A stretch of DNA of 32,489 nucleotides from Pseudomonadota bacterium (GTDB taxonomy: Bacteria; Pseudomonadota; Gammaproteobacteria; Burkholderiales; Burkholderiaceae_D), in assembly GCA_021821365.1 (NCBI GenBank), contig JAKACN010000026.1:1-32489 (forward strand), given 5' to 3'. Under the pieces are notes generated by a model. That model saw nothing but the letters and a program-made list of their open reading frames with translations. It was not told the DNA's origin and did no database searches. Positions 8,214-18,086 of the stretch are shown here, piece by piece. The first letter of the stretch is position 1. Each line of letters begins with the position of its first letter. The position numbers and the translations under genes were made by a program.

Positions 8214-8909
8214 TCAGTTGCGGCGCGTGCGCTCGACTTTTTCAGGGCGCTCGACCCTTTCAATCTTTACCGGTCTTTCGATCTTATCCACTTTGGCCAC
8301 CTTTTCGAGTTTCTCCACTTTTTCTACTTTTTCCACCTTCTCGACTTTGGCCGGCCGCTCTACCTGCAGCGCCAGGGTCGCGTCATGGTGTTCTTCGGCT
8401 GTCGCCTTGTTCTCTGCGGCCCTGGCCTTGCCAGCCTGTGCTTGTGCGGGCAGCACAACAGTCGCGCCATGCTTCTTCGCGGTTACGCCATCCGGCAGCG
8501 TTGCCCCGCGCTTGTAAACGGTCGCGCCCTTCTTTGCAACCGTCGCCGTGGTTCCGGTAGCCGTGCCAGTGGTTGTCGCGGTGGTGCCAGTTGCGGTGCC
8601 GGTCGTCGTGCCAGCAGTCGTCGTGGTAGTGCCGGTGCCGGTCGTGGTACCAGCTGTCGTCGTTGTCGTGCCGGTGTCCGTCGTTGCCGTCGTGGTCGGT
8701 GTGGTCGTGGTGGACGTTGTATCGGTCGTCGCCGTCGTGGTTGTACCCGTCGTCGTGCTTGTGGTCGGCAGGGTGGACGTCGTGCTGGTTGTCGACGCCG
8801 TCGTGTCGGTGGTCGGTGCCGTTTGCGCAAACGCCGTGCCGGTGGACAGCAGGGCGGTGATGAGCGCGCTCAGGACAGCAGTGTGTTGCATGGACTTGGT
8901 ACGTTTCAT
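8214..8909 (-). CDS. Secreted Thr-rich low-complexity protein with a basic (V/L)-E-K repeat tail
   Basis: 231 residues from the ATG at 8909. An in-frame TTG at 8921 is rejected because GGAGAAAAG ideally precedes the ATG. A signal peptide (1-29, ending 'TGTAFAQ') leads into a stretch of about 95 residues (30-123) made almost only of Thr with some Ala, Gly, Ser and Asp. A short middle part repeats a K-x-GAT motif three times (about 126-151). The C-terminal 45 residues are a charged tripeptide repeat (V-E-K, I-E-R, P-E-K), likely helical or nucleic-acid/polyanion binding. The Thr tract may be O-glycosylated or a periplasmic/cell-surface spacer. I do not recognise a family. It is followed by a strong terminator and the OMP gene on the same strand. 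Confidence 0.72.
   Translation of the reverse strand: MKRTKSMQHTAVLSALITALLSTGTAFAQTAPTTDTTASTTSTTSTLPTTSTTTGTTTTATTDTTSTTTTPTTTATTDTGTTTTTAGTTTGTGTTTTTAGTTTGTATGTTATTTGTATGTTATVAKKGATVYKRGATLPDGVTAKKHGATVVLPAQAQAGKARAAENKATAEEHHDATLALQVERPAKVEKVEKVEKVEKLEKVAKVDKIERPVKIERVERPEKVERTRRN
8226..8363 (-). repeat. Coding tripeptide repeat (V-E-K type)
   Basis: Residues 183-228 of the Thr-rich protein consist of about 15 degenerate copies of a three-residue unit (hydrophobic or Pro, acidic, basic), encoded by an imperfect nine-base repeat. Such arrays can change copy number by slippage. Confidence 0.7.
8541..8822 (-). repeat. Thr-codon-rich low-complexity tract
   Basis: Residues 30-123 of the same protein. 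Within it the unit 'TTTTTAGTTTGT' occurs twice in tandem and 'TGTATGTTAT' follows twice, showing recent local duplication as well as simple ACN-codon richness. Confidence 0.75.
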
Positions 8910-9117
8910 TCTTTTCTCCAATCACGGTTGTCAAACAATTGATGCACGGACATCTTACGTTTTATGCACCGGATCGAGAGCCACCAAAGTTGTATCACCT
9001 GTAAGGGAATGCAACCGGCGTCCGTAATTGGAGAGCCGAGTGCCGGAGGAGTTAATAAAACGTTATCGAGCGCGATGGATGCGATATCGCTTGCCTGATG
9101 CCGGAGTGCTCGCGTTA

Positions 9118-10230
9118 TCAGTTCAACAGCATCGACATGAACTTGTTGATCACCATTCCGCCAATGACCAGCCACGCGAAAAGAACAGCGCCGAGCAGCA
9201 TCGGCCTGATTCCGGCCCGAAGGATGGCGGACACGCGCGTGCTCAGGCCGAGCGACGCCATGGCCATGGCGAGCAGCCACGAATCAGTGTCGATGGCAAT
9301 TGCCACGGCAGCAGGCGGCAATACGATGAGCGAGTGCAAGGCGACGACGCCGATGAATGCAAACGCAAACCAGGGAATGGCGATGCGCGCCTGACCCGTA
9401 TCCTGCGCATTTGCGCTGCGCGTGCCGGCGCGCACCAGATAAGCCGAAAGCAGAACAAGGAATGGCGCCAGCATCATGACCCGAACCATTTTCGCAATGA
9501 CTGCGGTATTGGCCGCTTCCTGGGTGACGGCGCGCGCGGCCGCAACGACCTGAGCGACCTCATGAATTGTCGATCCGGCGTAAATCCCGAACGTGGCAGG
9601 GGAAGCGTCGAGAAGGCCCCAGTCCAGGTTCAGGCGGTAGAGCAGGGGATACAGAAAGATGGAGACAGTGCCGAAGAGGACTACGGTTGCGACAGCCATC
9701 GCGACCTGCTCAGCGCGTGCGCGTACCACGGGCCCGGTCGCCATCACGGCGGCGGCGCCGCAAATCGAACTGCCGGCCCCGATCAGCATGGCAGTATTGC
9801 GGTCAAGCTTGAACACCTGGGTGCCGAGCAGCGTGGCAAGCGCGAAGGTGGAGCAGAGCACGCACGCGTCGATCAGGATGCCCGTCATGCCGACGTCGCC
9901 CAGATCCATGAACGTCAGGCGCAAGCCATACAGCACGATGCCAAGGCGCAGAAGATATTGCCGCGAGAAGGCAATGCCCGGATCGCATTGCGAGCCGAAC
10001 CATGCGAATGCCGTGTTTCCAAGCGCGACGCCGAGTGCGATGGCAATAGTCAGTGCGCCAAGCCCGTGCGACGCGGCCCACGGAAGACCGCCGAGGGCCA
10101 TTGCGACCGCGGCGGTAGCGCCGCTGAGGGCCAGGCCGGGCAGCAGTGCAGCTGCGCGGCGTGCGTTTGCAAGTCTCGTTTCCGTCCGCGTGCGCGCGGC
10201 GTCGAGACGAATCGATGCATCCATGTTCAT
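9118..10230 (-). CDS. yeiH: YeiH/UPF0324-family membrane transporter (putative sulfate/sulfite-related exporter)
   Basis: 370 residues with about ten hydrophobic segments and the family's conserved stretches: 'YLLRLGIVLYGLRLTF', 'AMLIGAGSSICGAAAVMAT' and 'GIYAGSTIHEVAQVVAA'. The family (Cons_hypoth698) is annotated as putative sulfate exporter; biochemical proof is thin. The first 30 residues form a basic cytoplasmic tail. The ATG at 10230 has no strong Shine-Dalgarno site; an ATG two codons on (10224) is equally possible. The gene is divergent from a YeiE-like LysR regulator, the arrangement in which YeiE is known to control yeiH and sulfite tolerance in enterobacteria. Confidence 0.88.
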   Translation of the reverse strand: MNMDASIRLDAARTRTETRLANARRAAALLPGLALSGATAAVAMALGGLPWAASHGLGALTIAIALGVALGNTAFAWFGSQCDPGIAFSRQYLLRLGIVLYGLRLTFMDLGDVGMTGILIDACVLCSTFALATLLGTQVFKLDRNTAMLIGAGSSICGAAAVMATGPVVRARAEQVAMAVATVVLFGTVSIFLYPLLYRLNLDWGLLDASPATFGIYAGSTIHEVAQVVAAARAVTQEAANTAVIAKMVRVMMLAPFLVLLSAYLVRAGTRSANAQDTGQARIAIPWFAFAFIGVVALHSLIVLPPAAVAIAIDTDSWLLAMAMASLGLSTRVSAILRAGIRPMLLGAVLFAWLVIGGMVINKFMSMLLN

Positions 10231-10299
10231 CCAGTGAATGGCCGGATCAGGTCCGGATGCAGCGCAGTGTATGCGTGTTGAATCAAACAGTAAAACAAG

Positions 10300-10314
10300 T
10301 TATTTTTGTATAAT
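10300..10314 (+). promoter_or_regulatory. Candidate LysR-type operator overlapping a -10 box
   Basis: In the 113-base divergent spacer an inverted repeat TTAT-N6-ATAA (10300-10313) overlaps a perfect TATAAT (10309-10314) reading toward the LysR gene. No good -35 is seen. The AT-rich dyad in an otherwise GC-rich region fits a LysR-type T-N11-A site; autoregulation is inferred. Confidence 0.45.
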
Positions 10315-10343
10315 CAATCGATATTTCAGCTTGATGAAAGAAC

Positions 10344-11267
10344 ATGCGCATCACATTGAGACAACTGCAGATATTCCTCGCGGTCGCCCAATCGGGAAGC
10401 ACCTCGGCGGCGGCGGGTGTCGCTGCGCTTTCGCAATCGGCCGCCAGCGCTGCGCTGAACGAACTGGAAAGCGCCCTGAGCGCGAAGCTGTTCGATCGCG
10501 TGGGCAAGCGGTTGATCCTGAATGATAACGGCCGTTTGCTGCTGCCGCAGGCGAGGCAAATGCTCGACTCGGCAACTGCGATCGAACAGCAGTTCGCGGC
10601 GACGGACGCCGCGGGTGCGAGCGGACTGCGAATCGGGGCAAGCACGACGATCGGAAACTATCTTCTGCCTGCGATCCTGGGACGGTTCTCATCGCCCAAG
10701 GGAAGTGCGCCGCCGCATGTCATGATTGCCAACACTGCCGATGTGGCCGGTGCCGTGGCGAATTTCGACATCGACGTTGGCCTGATCGAAGGGCCATGCC
10801 ATGAACCGGACCTGCAGGTGGTGCCGTGGCTATCCGATGAGCTGATCATCGTGTGCGCCGTCGATCACCCTCTTGCACTCATGCAGAAGTCAACCCGGAG
10901 CGGAAAGGCCGTCAGAGTGCCGCTCAAGACCTTGCGTGAAGCGCGTTGGCTGTTGCGCGAGTCCGGATCGGGGACGCGCGAAGTGATGGAGCATGCTTTG
11001 CTGCCGCACCTGCATTATCTGCGCCCGGCCGGGGAATTCAGCAACGCGGAAGCCATCAAGCGCGCCGCCGCCGCCGGTATCGGCGTTGCCTGCCAGTCGC
11101 GCTACGTGGTTGCCGATCTGATCGCAATCGGTCAGCTTGTCGAGGTGCGGACGACGCTGCCGCCATTGCACCGACGGTTTTACCTGGTGTACAGCAAACA
11201 GAAGATCCTCACGACGCGGCTGAACGCATTCATGGCATTTTGCCGGACGCTGCAATTCAACGTGTAG
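10344..11267 (+). CDS. LysR-family regulator, YeiE-like
   Basis: 307 residues. The N-terminal helix-turn-helix ('LRQLQIFLAVAQSGSTSAAAG', 'LSQSAASAALNELESAL') and 'KLFDRVGKRLILNDNGR' closely match the YeiE/CysB-related branch of LysR regulators. The effector domain (about 90-300) keeps 'LRIGASTTIGNYLLPAIL' and 'WLLRESGSGTREVMEH', usual in this subgroup. YeiE homologues sense sulfite and activate sulfur/sulfite-stress genes. GAAAG lies six bases before the ATG. The divergent yeiH neighbour supports the assignment. Confidence 0.88.
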   Translation: MRITLRQLQIFLAVAQSGSTSAAAGVAALSQSAASAALNELESALSAKLFDRVGKRLILNDNGRLLLPQARQMLDSATAIEQQFAATDAAGASGLRIGASTTIGNYLLPAILGRFSSPKGSAPPHVMIANTADVAGAVANFDIDVGLIEGPCHEPDLQVVPWLSDELIIVCAVDHPLALMQKSTRSGKAVRVPLKTLREARWLLRESGSGTREVMEHALLPHLHYLRPAGEFSNAEAIKRAAAAGIGVACQSRYVVADLIAIGQLVEVRTTLPPLHRRFYLVYSKQKILTTRLNAFMAFCRTLQFNV

Positions 11268-11526
11268 CGCAACTTGATGAGGCGATTCGCACTCAAGCGC
11301 CAGCGAATGAGCATTGCGACGCATGGCGTGCGATTTGATTTCTGAAAAAATTGAGCGTTAGCGCAAGGGGGAACAATCACGACCTTGGACAGATCGAGGC
11401 GCGCAAGTGCGATTCATTGAAAACGAAAGCGTATTCGCGTTCAGGGGGATCGCAGGAACCTATTGGGAAGGTATGGATTCATCCGGCGATCGCCAATGAT
11501 GCCACCGGATCGGTGACGCGGAGGAT

Positions 11527-11670
11527 TTAACCGATTGATCTGATTGCCCAGTAAATCAGGGCGATGCTTACGGCAGCGGAAGAAAGCATGCATGCGACCG
11601 CCTGCAGCTTGTTGACGTTGAAGCCCGCCTTTGCGCGCGGAACAGCTACTTCTTGTCTTGCGTGGTCCAT
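11527..11670 (-). CDS. Small single-pass membrane protein, 47 residues
   Basis: Starts at the ATG at 11670, which is preceded by GAGGA at a normal distance; the longer in-frame extension to 11910 runs through the ygiQ terminator and is not credible. The N-terminal half is basic and soluble ('MDHARQEVAVPRAKAGFNVNK') and the C-terminal half is one transmembrane helix (about 24-44). There is no recognised domain. It lies about 170 bases beyond the ygiQ terminator on the same strand and so is probably transcribed alone. It could be a small regulatory membrane peptide; function unknown. Confidence 0.6.
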   Translation of the reverse strand: MDHARQEVAVPRAKAGFNVNKLQAVACMLSSAAVSIALIYWAIRSIG

Positions 11671-11838
11671 GGCATCCTCATTGGACTGGGGAAAATGATT
11701 TCTCAGGGTCATTGTATCTGCCTGACGCCGGGAATCAATAGTCCGTTCGGCAACATTGCCACACTTTATGTTGAGGATTGTCAACGCATGAACGCCGGAT
11801 GCGTCGCGTTGAAACGCGGCTGGCCACGCCAACGGAAC

Positions 11839-11871
11839 AAAAAAAAGCCCGCGAATCTTGCGATTGCGGGC
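11839..11871 (-). terminator. Rho-independent terminator of ygiQ
   Basis: On the minus strand GCCCGC-AATC, loop GCAA, GATT-(bulged C)-GCGGGC (11871-11847) is followed by eight T (11846-11839, the run being unbroken except at its far end). It lies about 110 bases after the ygiQ stop. Confidence 0.85.
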
Positions 11872-11978
11872 TGAATCCAATTCAAGAAGAGTTGGAGGAG
11901 ACAGGAGCAACTATATCGCAGCCCTGTTCTATCGTCCGCTTTATTATCGCAATAACTGATATTCCTGAAATCAATATC

Positions 11979-14192
<2,214 letters not shown>

Positions 14193-14468
14193 GTTGGGCC
14201 GGATTGTACCGGTAAATGGCTGGCGAGAGACCGCCGGAGCGAGAAGGTTATCAAGTCGGCGTTCTACCGCGAAACGCGAAGCGGGCGCGGTGGGTAAGGA
14301 TGATGGCTGGGAATCGAAAAGACTGGGAAAGTTGCCTTCCGCGCCCATGCTATTGAGCGTCCTGGCCGATTTCTTTTCTCAATACACCCGCCGGAACTCC
14401 ACTGGGGCGCTCTCATCCAATTTGGGCTGCAGCTGCCCGCTGCAGCGCTTACTGAAAGGAGACGAGCC

Positions 14469-14798
14469 ATGATGCGCGCGAACGAAATCCAGCAACGTTT
14501 CAGTCAGATTGAGAATACCATCCATCAGGCCGCGCAACGCTGCCAGTCGGCACAGGCAATTCCGATGGATCTGAAGGACTGCGTCCAGCAACTCGACCAG
14601 AGGGCGACGCAGGCACGGAGCACGCTGCAGTCGCAGGATGAAAACCAGATCCGCCAATGCGTGGACGACCTCGAGCAACTGGGCGACCGGGCGAAGGATG
14701 CATGCGAGCATTCTTCCTCCAATGTCGATGGCGAACTGCGGAACGCCATCATGCAGGCACATCGCGAACTATCCGACCTGAAGCATCAACTGCACTGA
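14469..14798 (+). CDS. Small helical protein of unknown function
   Basis: 109 residues with an excellent Shine-Dalgarno site (AAGGAG, seven bases before the ATG; a second ATG follows at once). The sequence is nearly all predicted amphipathic helix, rich in Q, D, E, R, with four Cys (25, 38, 64, 79) spaced along the helices and no signal peptide or membrane segment. It looks like a short cytoplasmic helical bundle or coiled coil. I know similar uncharacterised proteins in Oxalobacteraceae but no function. It is convergent with minE and shares the terminator between them. Confidence 0.75.
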   Translation: MMRANEIQQRFSQIENTIHQAAQRCQSAQAIPMDLKDCVQQLDQRATQARSTLQSQDENQIRQCVDDLEQLGDRAKDACEHSSSNVDGELRNAIMQAHRELSDLKHQLH

Positions 14799-14812
14799 AC
14801 CTGTCCGCAATC

Positions 14813-14839
14813 CTCGCGAAGGGTTCCCTTCGCGAGTTT
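14813..14839 (+). terminator. Terminator between the helical protein gene and minE
   Basis: Eleven-base arms CTCGCGAAGGG/CCCTTCGCGAG with two T between them (14813-14836), followed by TTTC on the plus strand. The hairpin could also slow convergent minE transcription, although no T-tract is present on that side. Confidence 0.7.
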
Positions 14840-14848
14840 CATCCCGCC

Positions 14849-15112
14849 TCACTTGGCGGGAATCGCGTCCGGCAACACCACATTGACGTCCAGCACTTCC
14901 AGGTTGCCCTGGCGGTCAAGCGAAATCTTGATGTCTTCGGCATTGACCTTGGCATACTTCGAGATCACTTCGATCAATTCCTTGTGCAGCGCCGGAAGGA
15001 AATCGGGGCCATCGCGTCCGTTGCGTTCGCGCGCGATGATCACCTGCAAGCGCTCCTTCGCCGTGCTCGCGCTCTTGGGTTTGTTATTGAACAGGAATGA
15101 GAGTAGCGCCAT
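14849..15112 (-). CDS. minE: MinE, cell division topological specificity factor
   Basis: 87 residues starting 'MALLSFLF' at 15112; the frame continues upstream into minD and that extension is spurious. The N-terminal amphipathic membrane-targeting segment is followed by the anti-MinCD region ('STAKERLQVIIARER', about 17-31) and the C-terminal dimerising topological-specificity domain ('DFLPALHKELIEVISKYAKV'). MinE stimulates MinD ATPase and drives pole-to-pole oscillation, restricting MinC to the poles. The ATG follows the minD stop after one base, so the two are translationally coupled. Confidence 0.96.
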   Translation of the reverse strand: MALLSFLFNNKPKSASTAKERLQVIIARERNGRDGPDFLPALHKELIEVISKYAKVNAEDIKISLDRQGNLEVLDVNVVLPDAIPAK

Positions 15113-15113
15113 A

Positions 15114-15929
15114 TTACTTGCCCTTGAACAGTCTCTGGAAGAGCCCAGGTTTTTCATATGCAGTGAAGCGCAGCGGGACTTCATTGCCCAGGAAGCGCGC
15201 CACGACGTCCTGGTAGGCTTCCGCGACATCGCTGCCCGCCATGTGGATGGCCGGATTGCCCTGGTTGGACGCGTGCAGCACCGATTCCGACTCCGGAATG
15301 ATGCCGATCAGCGGGATGCGCAGGATTTCCTGCACGTCCGTATAGGACAGCATCTCGCCGGCGTCGACGCGCTTGGGTACGTAGCGCGTGATCAGCAGAT
15401 GCTCCTTGACGGGTTCCAGCCCATTGAGCGCGCGGCGCGATTTGGCCTGAATGATGCCGAGGATGCGGTCGGAGTCGCGAACGGAAGAGACTTCCGGATT
15501 GGTGACGACGACGGCTTCGTCGGCAAACGTCAGGGCCATGACGGCGCCGTGCTCGATGCCGGCGGGAGAGTCGCAGACGATGTATTCGAAGCCCATGCCG
15601 GCCAGCTCGTTCAGCACGCGTTCCACGCCCGCTTCGGTCAGCGCGTCCTTGTCGCGCGTCTGCGAGGCCGGCAGCACGAACAGGTTGTCGCAGTGCTTGT
15701 CCTTGATCAGGGCCTGATTGAGGGTCGCTTCATTGTTGATGACGTTGATGAAATCGTAGACCACACGACGCTCGCAGCCCATGATGAGGTCGAGGTTGCG
15801 CAGGCCGACGTCGAAATCGATGACCGCCGTCTTGTGTCCGCGCATCGCCAGCCCGGATGAAAAGCTGGCGCTGGAGGTGGTCTTGCCCACACCCCCCTTG
15901 CCGGACGTTACAACAATGATCTTGGCCAC
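15114..15929 (-). CDS. minD: MinD, septum site-determining ATPase
   Basis: 271 residues. The start is GTG at 15929, seven bases after AAAGGAG; an in-frame TTG at 15935 sits too close to that site. The deviant Walker A motif 'SGKGGVGKTT' carries the signature Lys11 and Lys16, switch regions follow ('DFDVGLRNLDLIMG', 'DSPAGIE'), and the C-terminus ends in an amphipathic membrane-targeting helix ('PGLFQRLFKGK'). MinD-ATP binds membrane, recruits MinC and is released by MinE. It is the middle gene of the minC-minD-minE operon, 30 bases after the minC stop. Confidence 0.97.
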   Translation of the reverse strand: MAKIIVVTSGKGGVGKTTSSASFSSGLAMRGHKTAVIDFDVGLRNLDLIMGCERRVVYDFINVINNEATLNQALIKDKHCDNLFVLPASQTRDKDALTEAGVERVLNELAGMGFEYIVCDSPAGIEHGAVMALTFADEAVVVTNPEVSSVRDSDRILGIIQAKSRRALNGLEPVKEHLLITRYVPKRVDAGEMLSYTDVQEILRIPLIGIIPESESVLHASNQGNPAIHMAGSDVAEAYQDVVARFLGNEVPLRFTAYEKPGLFQRLFKGK

Positions 15930-15959
15930 AAACAAACTCCTTTCAGAAAAGTCGAAAAT

Positions 15960-16721
15960 CTAGGCGCGAATGGATATGACATCGATCCGATCGCCTGCCA
16001 GACGGACCTGCGCCGGTTTTTTCGCCAGATCCTGTGGTAAGCCGCTCTCGAAGGTGCGGTAGATGCCGGCAATGGAAACCAGTTCGGCTTCCATGCTCAG
16101 CGAGAAAATTCGTGCTTCTGCATTCCCGCTGGCACCGGCCAGCGCACGCCCGCGCAGCGGCGCGTAGACGTGAATGCTGCCATCTGCGATCAGCTCGGCG
16201 CCGTTGTTGACGATCGCGGTCACAATCAGATCGCTGCCGCGCGCATAAATGCGCTGGCCGGCGCGCACCGGGGTATCGACAATCATTGCCGGTGTGGGCG
16301 CCGCTGTCGCCGGGCCCGCCTGCACTTGAGGCATCTCCGGTGCTGCGGCCGGAGCGGGAATCTCTTCCTCCGGTGCATTCTGCGCATCGTCGTGTCGCGG
16401 CTTGACCAGCGTGTCGATGCTCAGGCCACTGGCGACAATTGCCGGCTCCATCTCGGGCGGCGCCCCGCGCACTGCGGCCGGGTTCAGGTTGTAGGCTCTG
16501 AACAGCGCTGTCAGCGCGGGCCAGTCGACGTTGTCGACGATTGCGCAGCCGGCGACATCGATGACCGCGAATTCATGATCGAAATAATCGGAAGCGCCGC
16601 CCGTCATGCCTTTCATCGCGTCGTCCAGTGCGGCGAGATCGATTGTCCGCAGGATGACGGACACGGCGACGACAGTGGAAATCTTGATCTCGATCGGCTT
16701 GCTGCTTTGGTTTTTTGACAT
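15960..16721 (-). CDS. minC: MinC, septum site-determining inhibitor of FtsZ
   Basis: 253 residues. An N-terminal FtsZ-inhibiting domain (about 8-110), an Ala/Pro/Glu-rich linker (about 112-145) and the C-terminal beta-helix MinD-binding domain ('TPVRAGQRIYARGSDLIVTAIVNNGAELIADGSIHVYAPLRGRALAG', 'GIYR'). First gene of minCDE. The linker is long, as usual in betaproteobacteria. The ATG has no strong Shine-Dalgarno site. A structured leader lies upstream (16841-16955). Confidence 0.95.
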   Translation of the reverse strand: MSKNQSSKPIEIKISTVVAVSVILRTIDLAALDDAMKGMTGGASDYFDHEFAVIDVAGCAIVDNVDWPALTALFRAYNLNPAAVRGAPPEMEPAIVASGLSIDTLVKPRHDDAQNAPEEEIPAPAAAPEMPQVQAGPATAAPTPAMIVDTPVRAGQRIYARGSDLIVTAIVNNGAELIADGSIHVYAPLRGRALAGASGNAEARIFSLSMEAELVSIAGIYRTFESGLPQDLAKKPAQVRLAGDRIDVISIRA

Positions 16722-17143
16722 AAATGCTAATCGGTTGCTACCGCTGCTGAAGTGCTTTTCCCGAGGGCGTGCCGGCGCCTGCCGATCTTGCGCACGCTGT
16801 CCGGAAAAATGCTCCGGTGAGCCAAAATGACAATGCCCGACCCGATAAATAAATCGGGCCGCATGGAAAGCGGCCCGAACGTAGCGGGAAGTCAGCTTCC
16901 CTTGCGGTGCATTGAATTCTTGCTCACCACTCGCTCTGTGCTTGAGAATATTATACCTGTTGCTGTCGCGCTATCTTCCTGATTCGGCGCTCGATATGCA
17001 GGATCGTTGCAGGAATGCCGGTGTCGGGGCAGTGTTCGCGGCGCAACGCAAACGGGAAACGAGCCGGAACAAGCCGCACAAGGGCAGGGCGCACATCGGC
17101 GGGGCGTTCGTGGAACGAACGAATCAATCCAGGCCTGCCGCTG
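16722..17143 (-). other. Intergenic region upstream of minC
   Basis: 422 bases without a protein gene. On the minus strand it holds a perfect TATAAT and a series of hairpins (listed as an RNA candidate), then a further hairpin CCGGA-N7-TCCGG at 16801-16817, then the minC start. It may be the minCDE leader, a separate small RNA gene, or both. Confidence 0.5.
16841..16955 (-). ncRNA. Candidate small RNA or structured minC leader
   Basis: On the minus strand TATAAT (16955-16950) would start a transcript near 16943; its -35 is poor. Downstream come three stem-loops: GGGAAG-N4-CTTCCC (about 16901-16886), GGGCCGC-N7-GCGGCCC (16876-16856), and CCCGAT-N6-ATCGGG (16858-16841). The last two overlap by three bases, so they compete, as in an attenuator. 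The GC-rich stem is followed by ATTTATTTAT, a weak terminator. The product would be about 100 nt. Confidence 0.35.
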
Positions 17144-17674
17144 TCAGCGTGCGGGGATTTTTTCGGATAGACGCCAGTACTTGCGCACCAGTTGCACGAG
17201 ATTCATGTCCATGCCGGGCGTCGTATATGTCCAGATGTTGCCCTGCCTGAGCATGCGGGCCAATCGCCTTGGCTTGATGCTGACATCCTGCAGCGCGTCT
17301 TCATCCCGATGCCCGTCCCGGTCTTCCGTCACCCTGCGGCGATCATTTCGGAAATCCAGCCATTCCTCGACGAACACTGACTGCATTCGCTCCAGTTCAT
17401 GGTCGATGGCTTCCGGCACCGGACAGCGGATCTCGTCGCGGATGGGCGGGTAGTCGATGGTCCATGGCCCATACACGTCATCCTGCATGCTGCGGTAGAG
17501 GCTCGGCGAGTGGTTCGCGTAGAAATGTTCGACCATGAAAAACGCCGCCGAGAAGTACAGGTTTCTCGCTTCGATATGCCAGCCGTGAATGTCGCCGCCG
17601 GACTCGAAATAGAACAGCGCGAAGACGGAACCCGGCTGTTCCGGCGAATATGAAATGTATACCTTGGGCTGCAT
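17144..17674 (-). CDS. Hypothetical protein, 176 residues
   Basis: Not recognised. The N-terminal 60 residues are rich in aromatic residues ('ALFYFESGGDIHGWHIEARNLYFSAAFF' region) with an alternating beta-like pattern; the middle ('HELERMQSVFVEEWLDFRNDRRR') is a charged helix, and the C-terminus is basic. There is no signal peptide or clear membrane segment and one Cys. Codon use resembles its neighbours, which supports a real gene, but the start is not backed by a good ribosome site. It is divergent from phaB and about 420 bases upstream of minC on the same strand. Confidence 0.6.
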   Translation of the reverse strand: MQPKVYISYSPEQPGSVFALFYFESGGDIHGWHIEARNLYFSAAFFMVEHFYANHSPSLYRSMQDDVYGPWTIDYPPIRDEIRCPVPEAIDHELERMQSVFVEEWLDFRNDRRRVTEDRDGHRDEDALQDVSIKPRRLARMLRQGNIWTYTTPGMDMNLVQLVRKYWRLSEKIPAR

Positions 17675-18086
17675 TCGCTCATAGCCTGAACAAGCGGGTA
17701 GGGGCTGGCTTGCAAGGGCGGTACGGCACTGCCTTGCAGTCTCGTTGAAGCGCAGTATGACGAAGCGCAGAACGTGTTTCGTCCTCTTATAGACAAGCCT
17801 TGGCCCGGCAGGTTCGCCGGCGCGCGGACCATGTGCGGCATCTGTGCACCGCTAGCGCCCTGCAGCGAATTTCCCATCTGAAACGCACACTGGAATCGAT
17901 TTGATGCGCGGAGTGAATCCGAGTGGCCTTTGATCAAATGGCGCATCGATTTAATTGGCTATTCTCTGATCCGACTTGCCGGAGTGGGCAATTCGATATC
18001 GTAACGCGGCGAATCGCGCCGTCGCGTTGATGCGCACGGATTTCCGGCGTTGGCAAATTTCACTTCACATCACGCGAGAGGAAATC
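17675..18086 (+). other. Divergent intergenic region upstream of phaB
   Basis: 412 bases without a supported gene; the phaB frame is open back to 17976, but the ribosome site and family length place the start at 18087. A hairpin with GCAAGG/CCTTGC arms lies near 17711-17736. Promoters for both neighbours must be here, but I could not assign boxes with confidence. Confidence 0.4.

Noticed and set aside
17935-17960. TTTGATCAAA upstream of phaB as an FNR site
   Set aside because: The half-sites have no four-base spacer (TTGAT-N4-ATCAA is required), so it is only a short palindrome.
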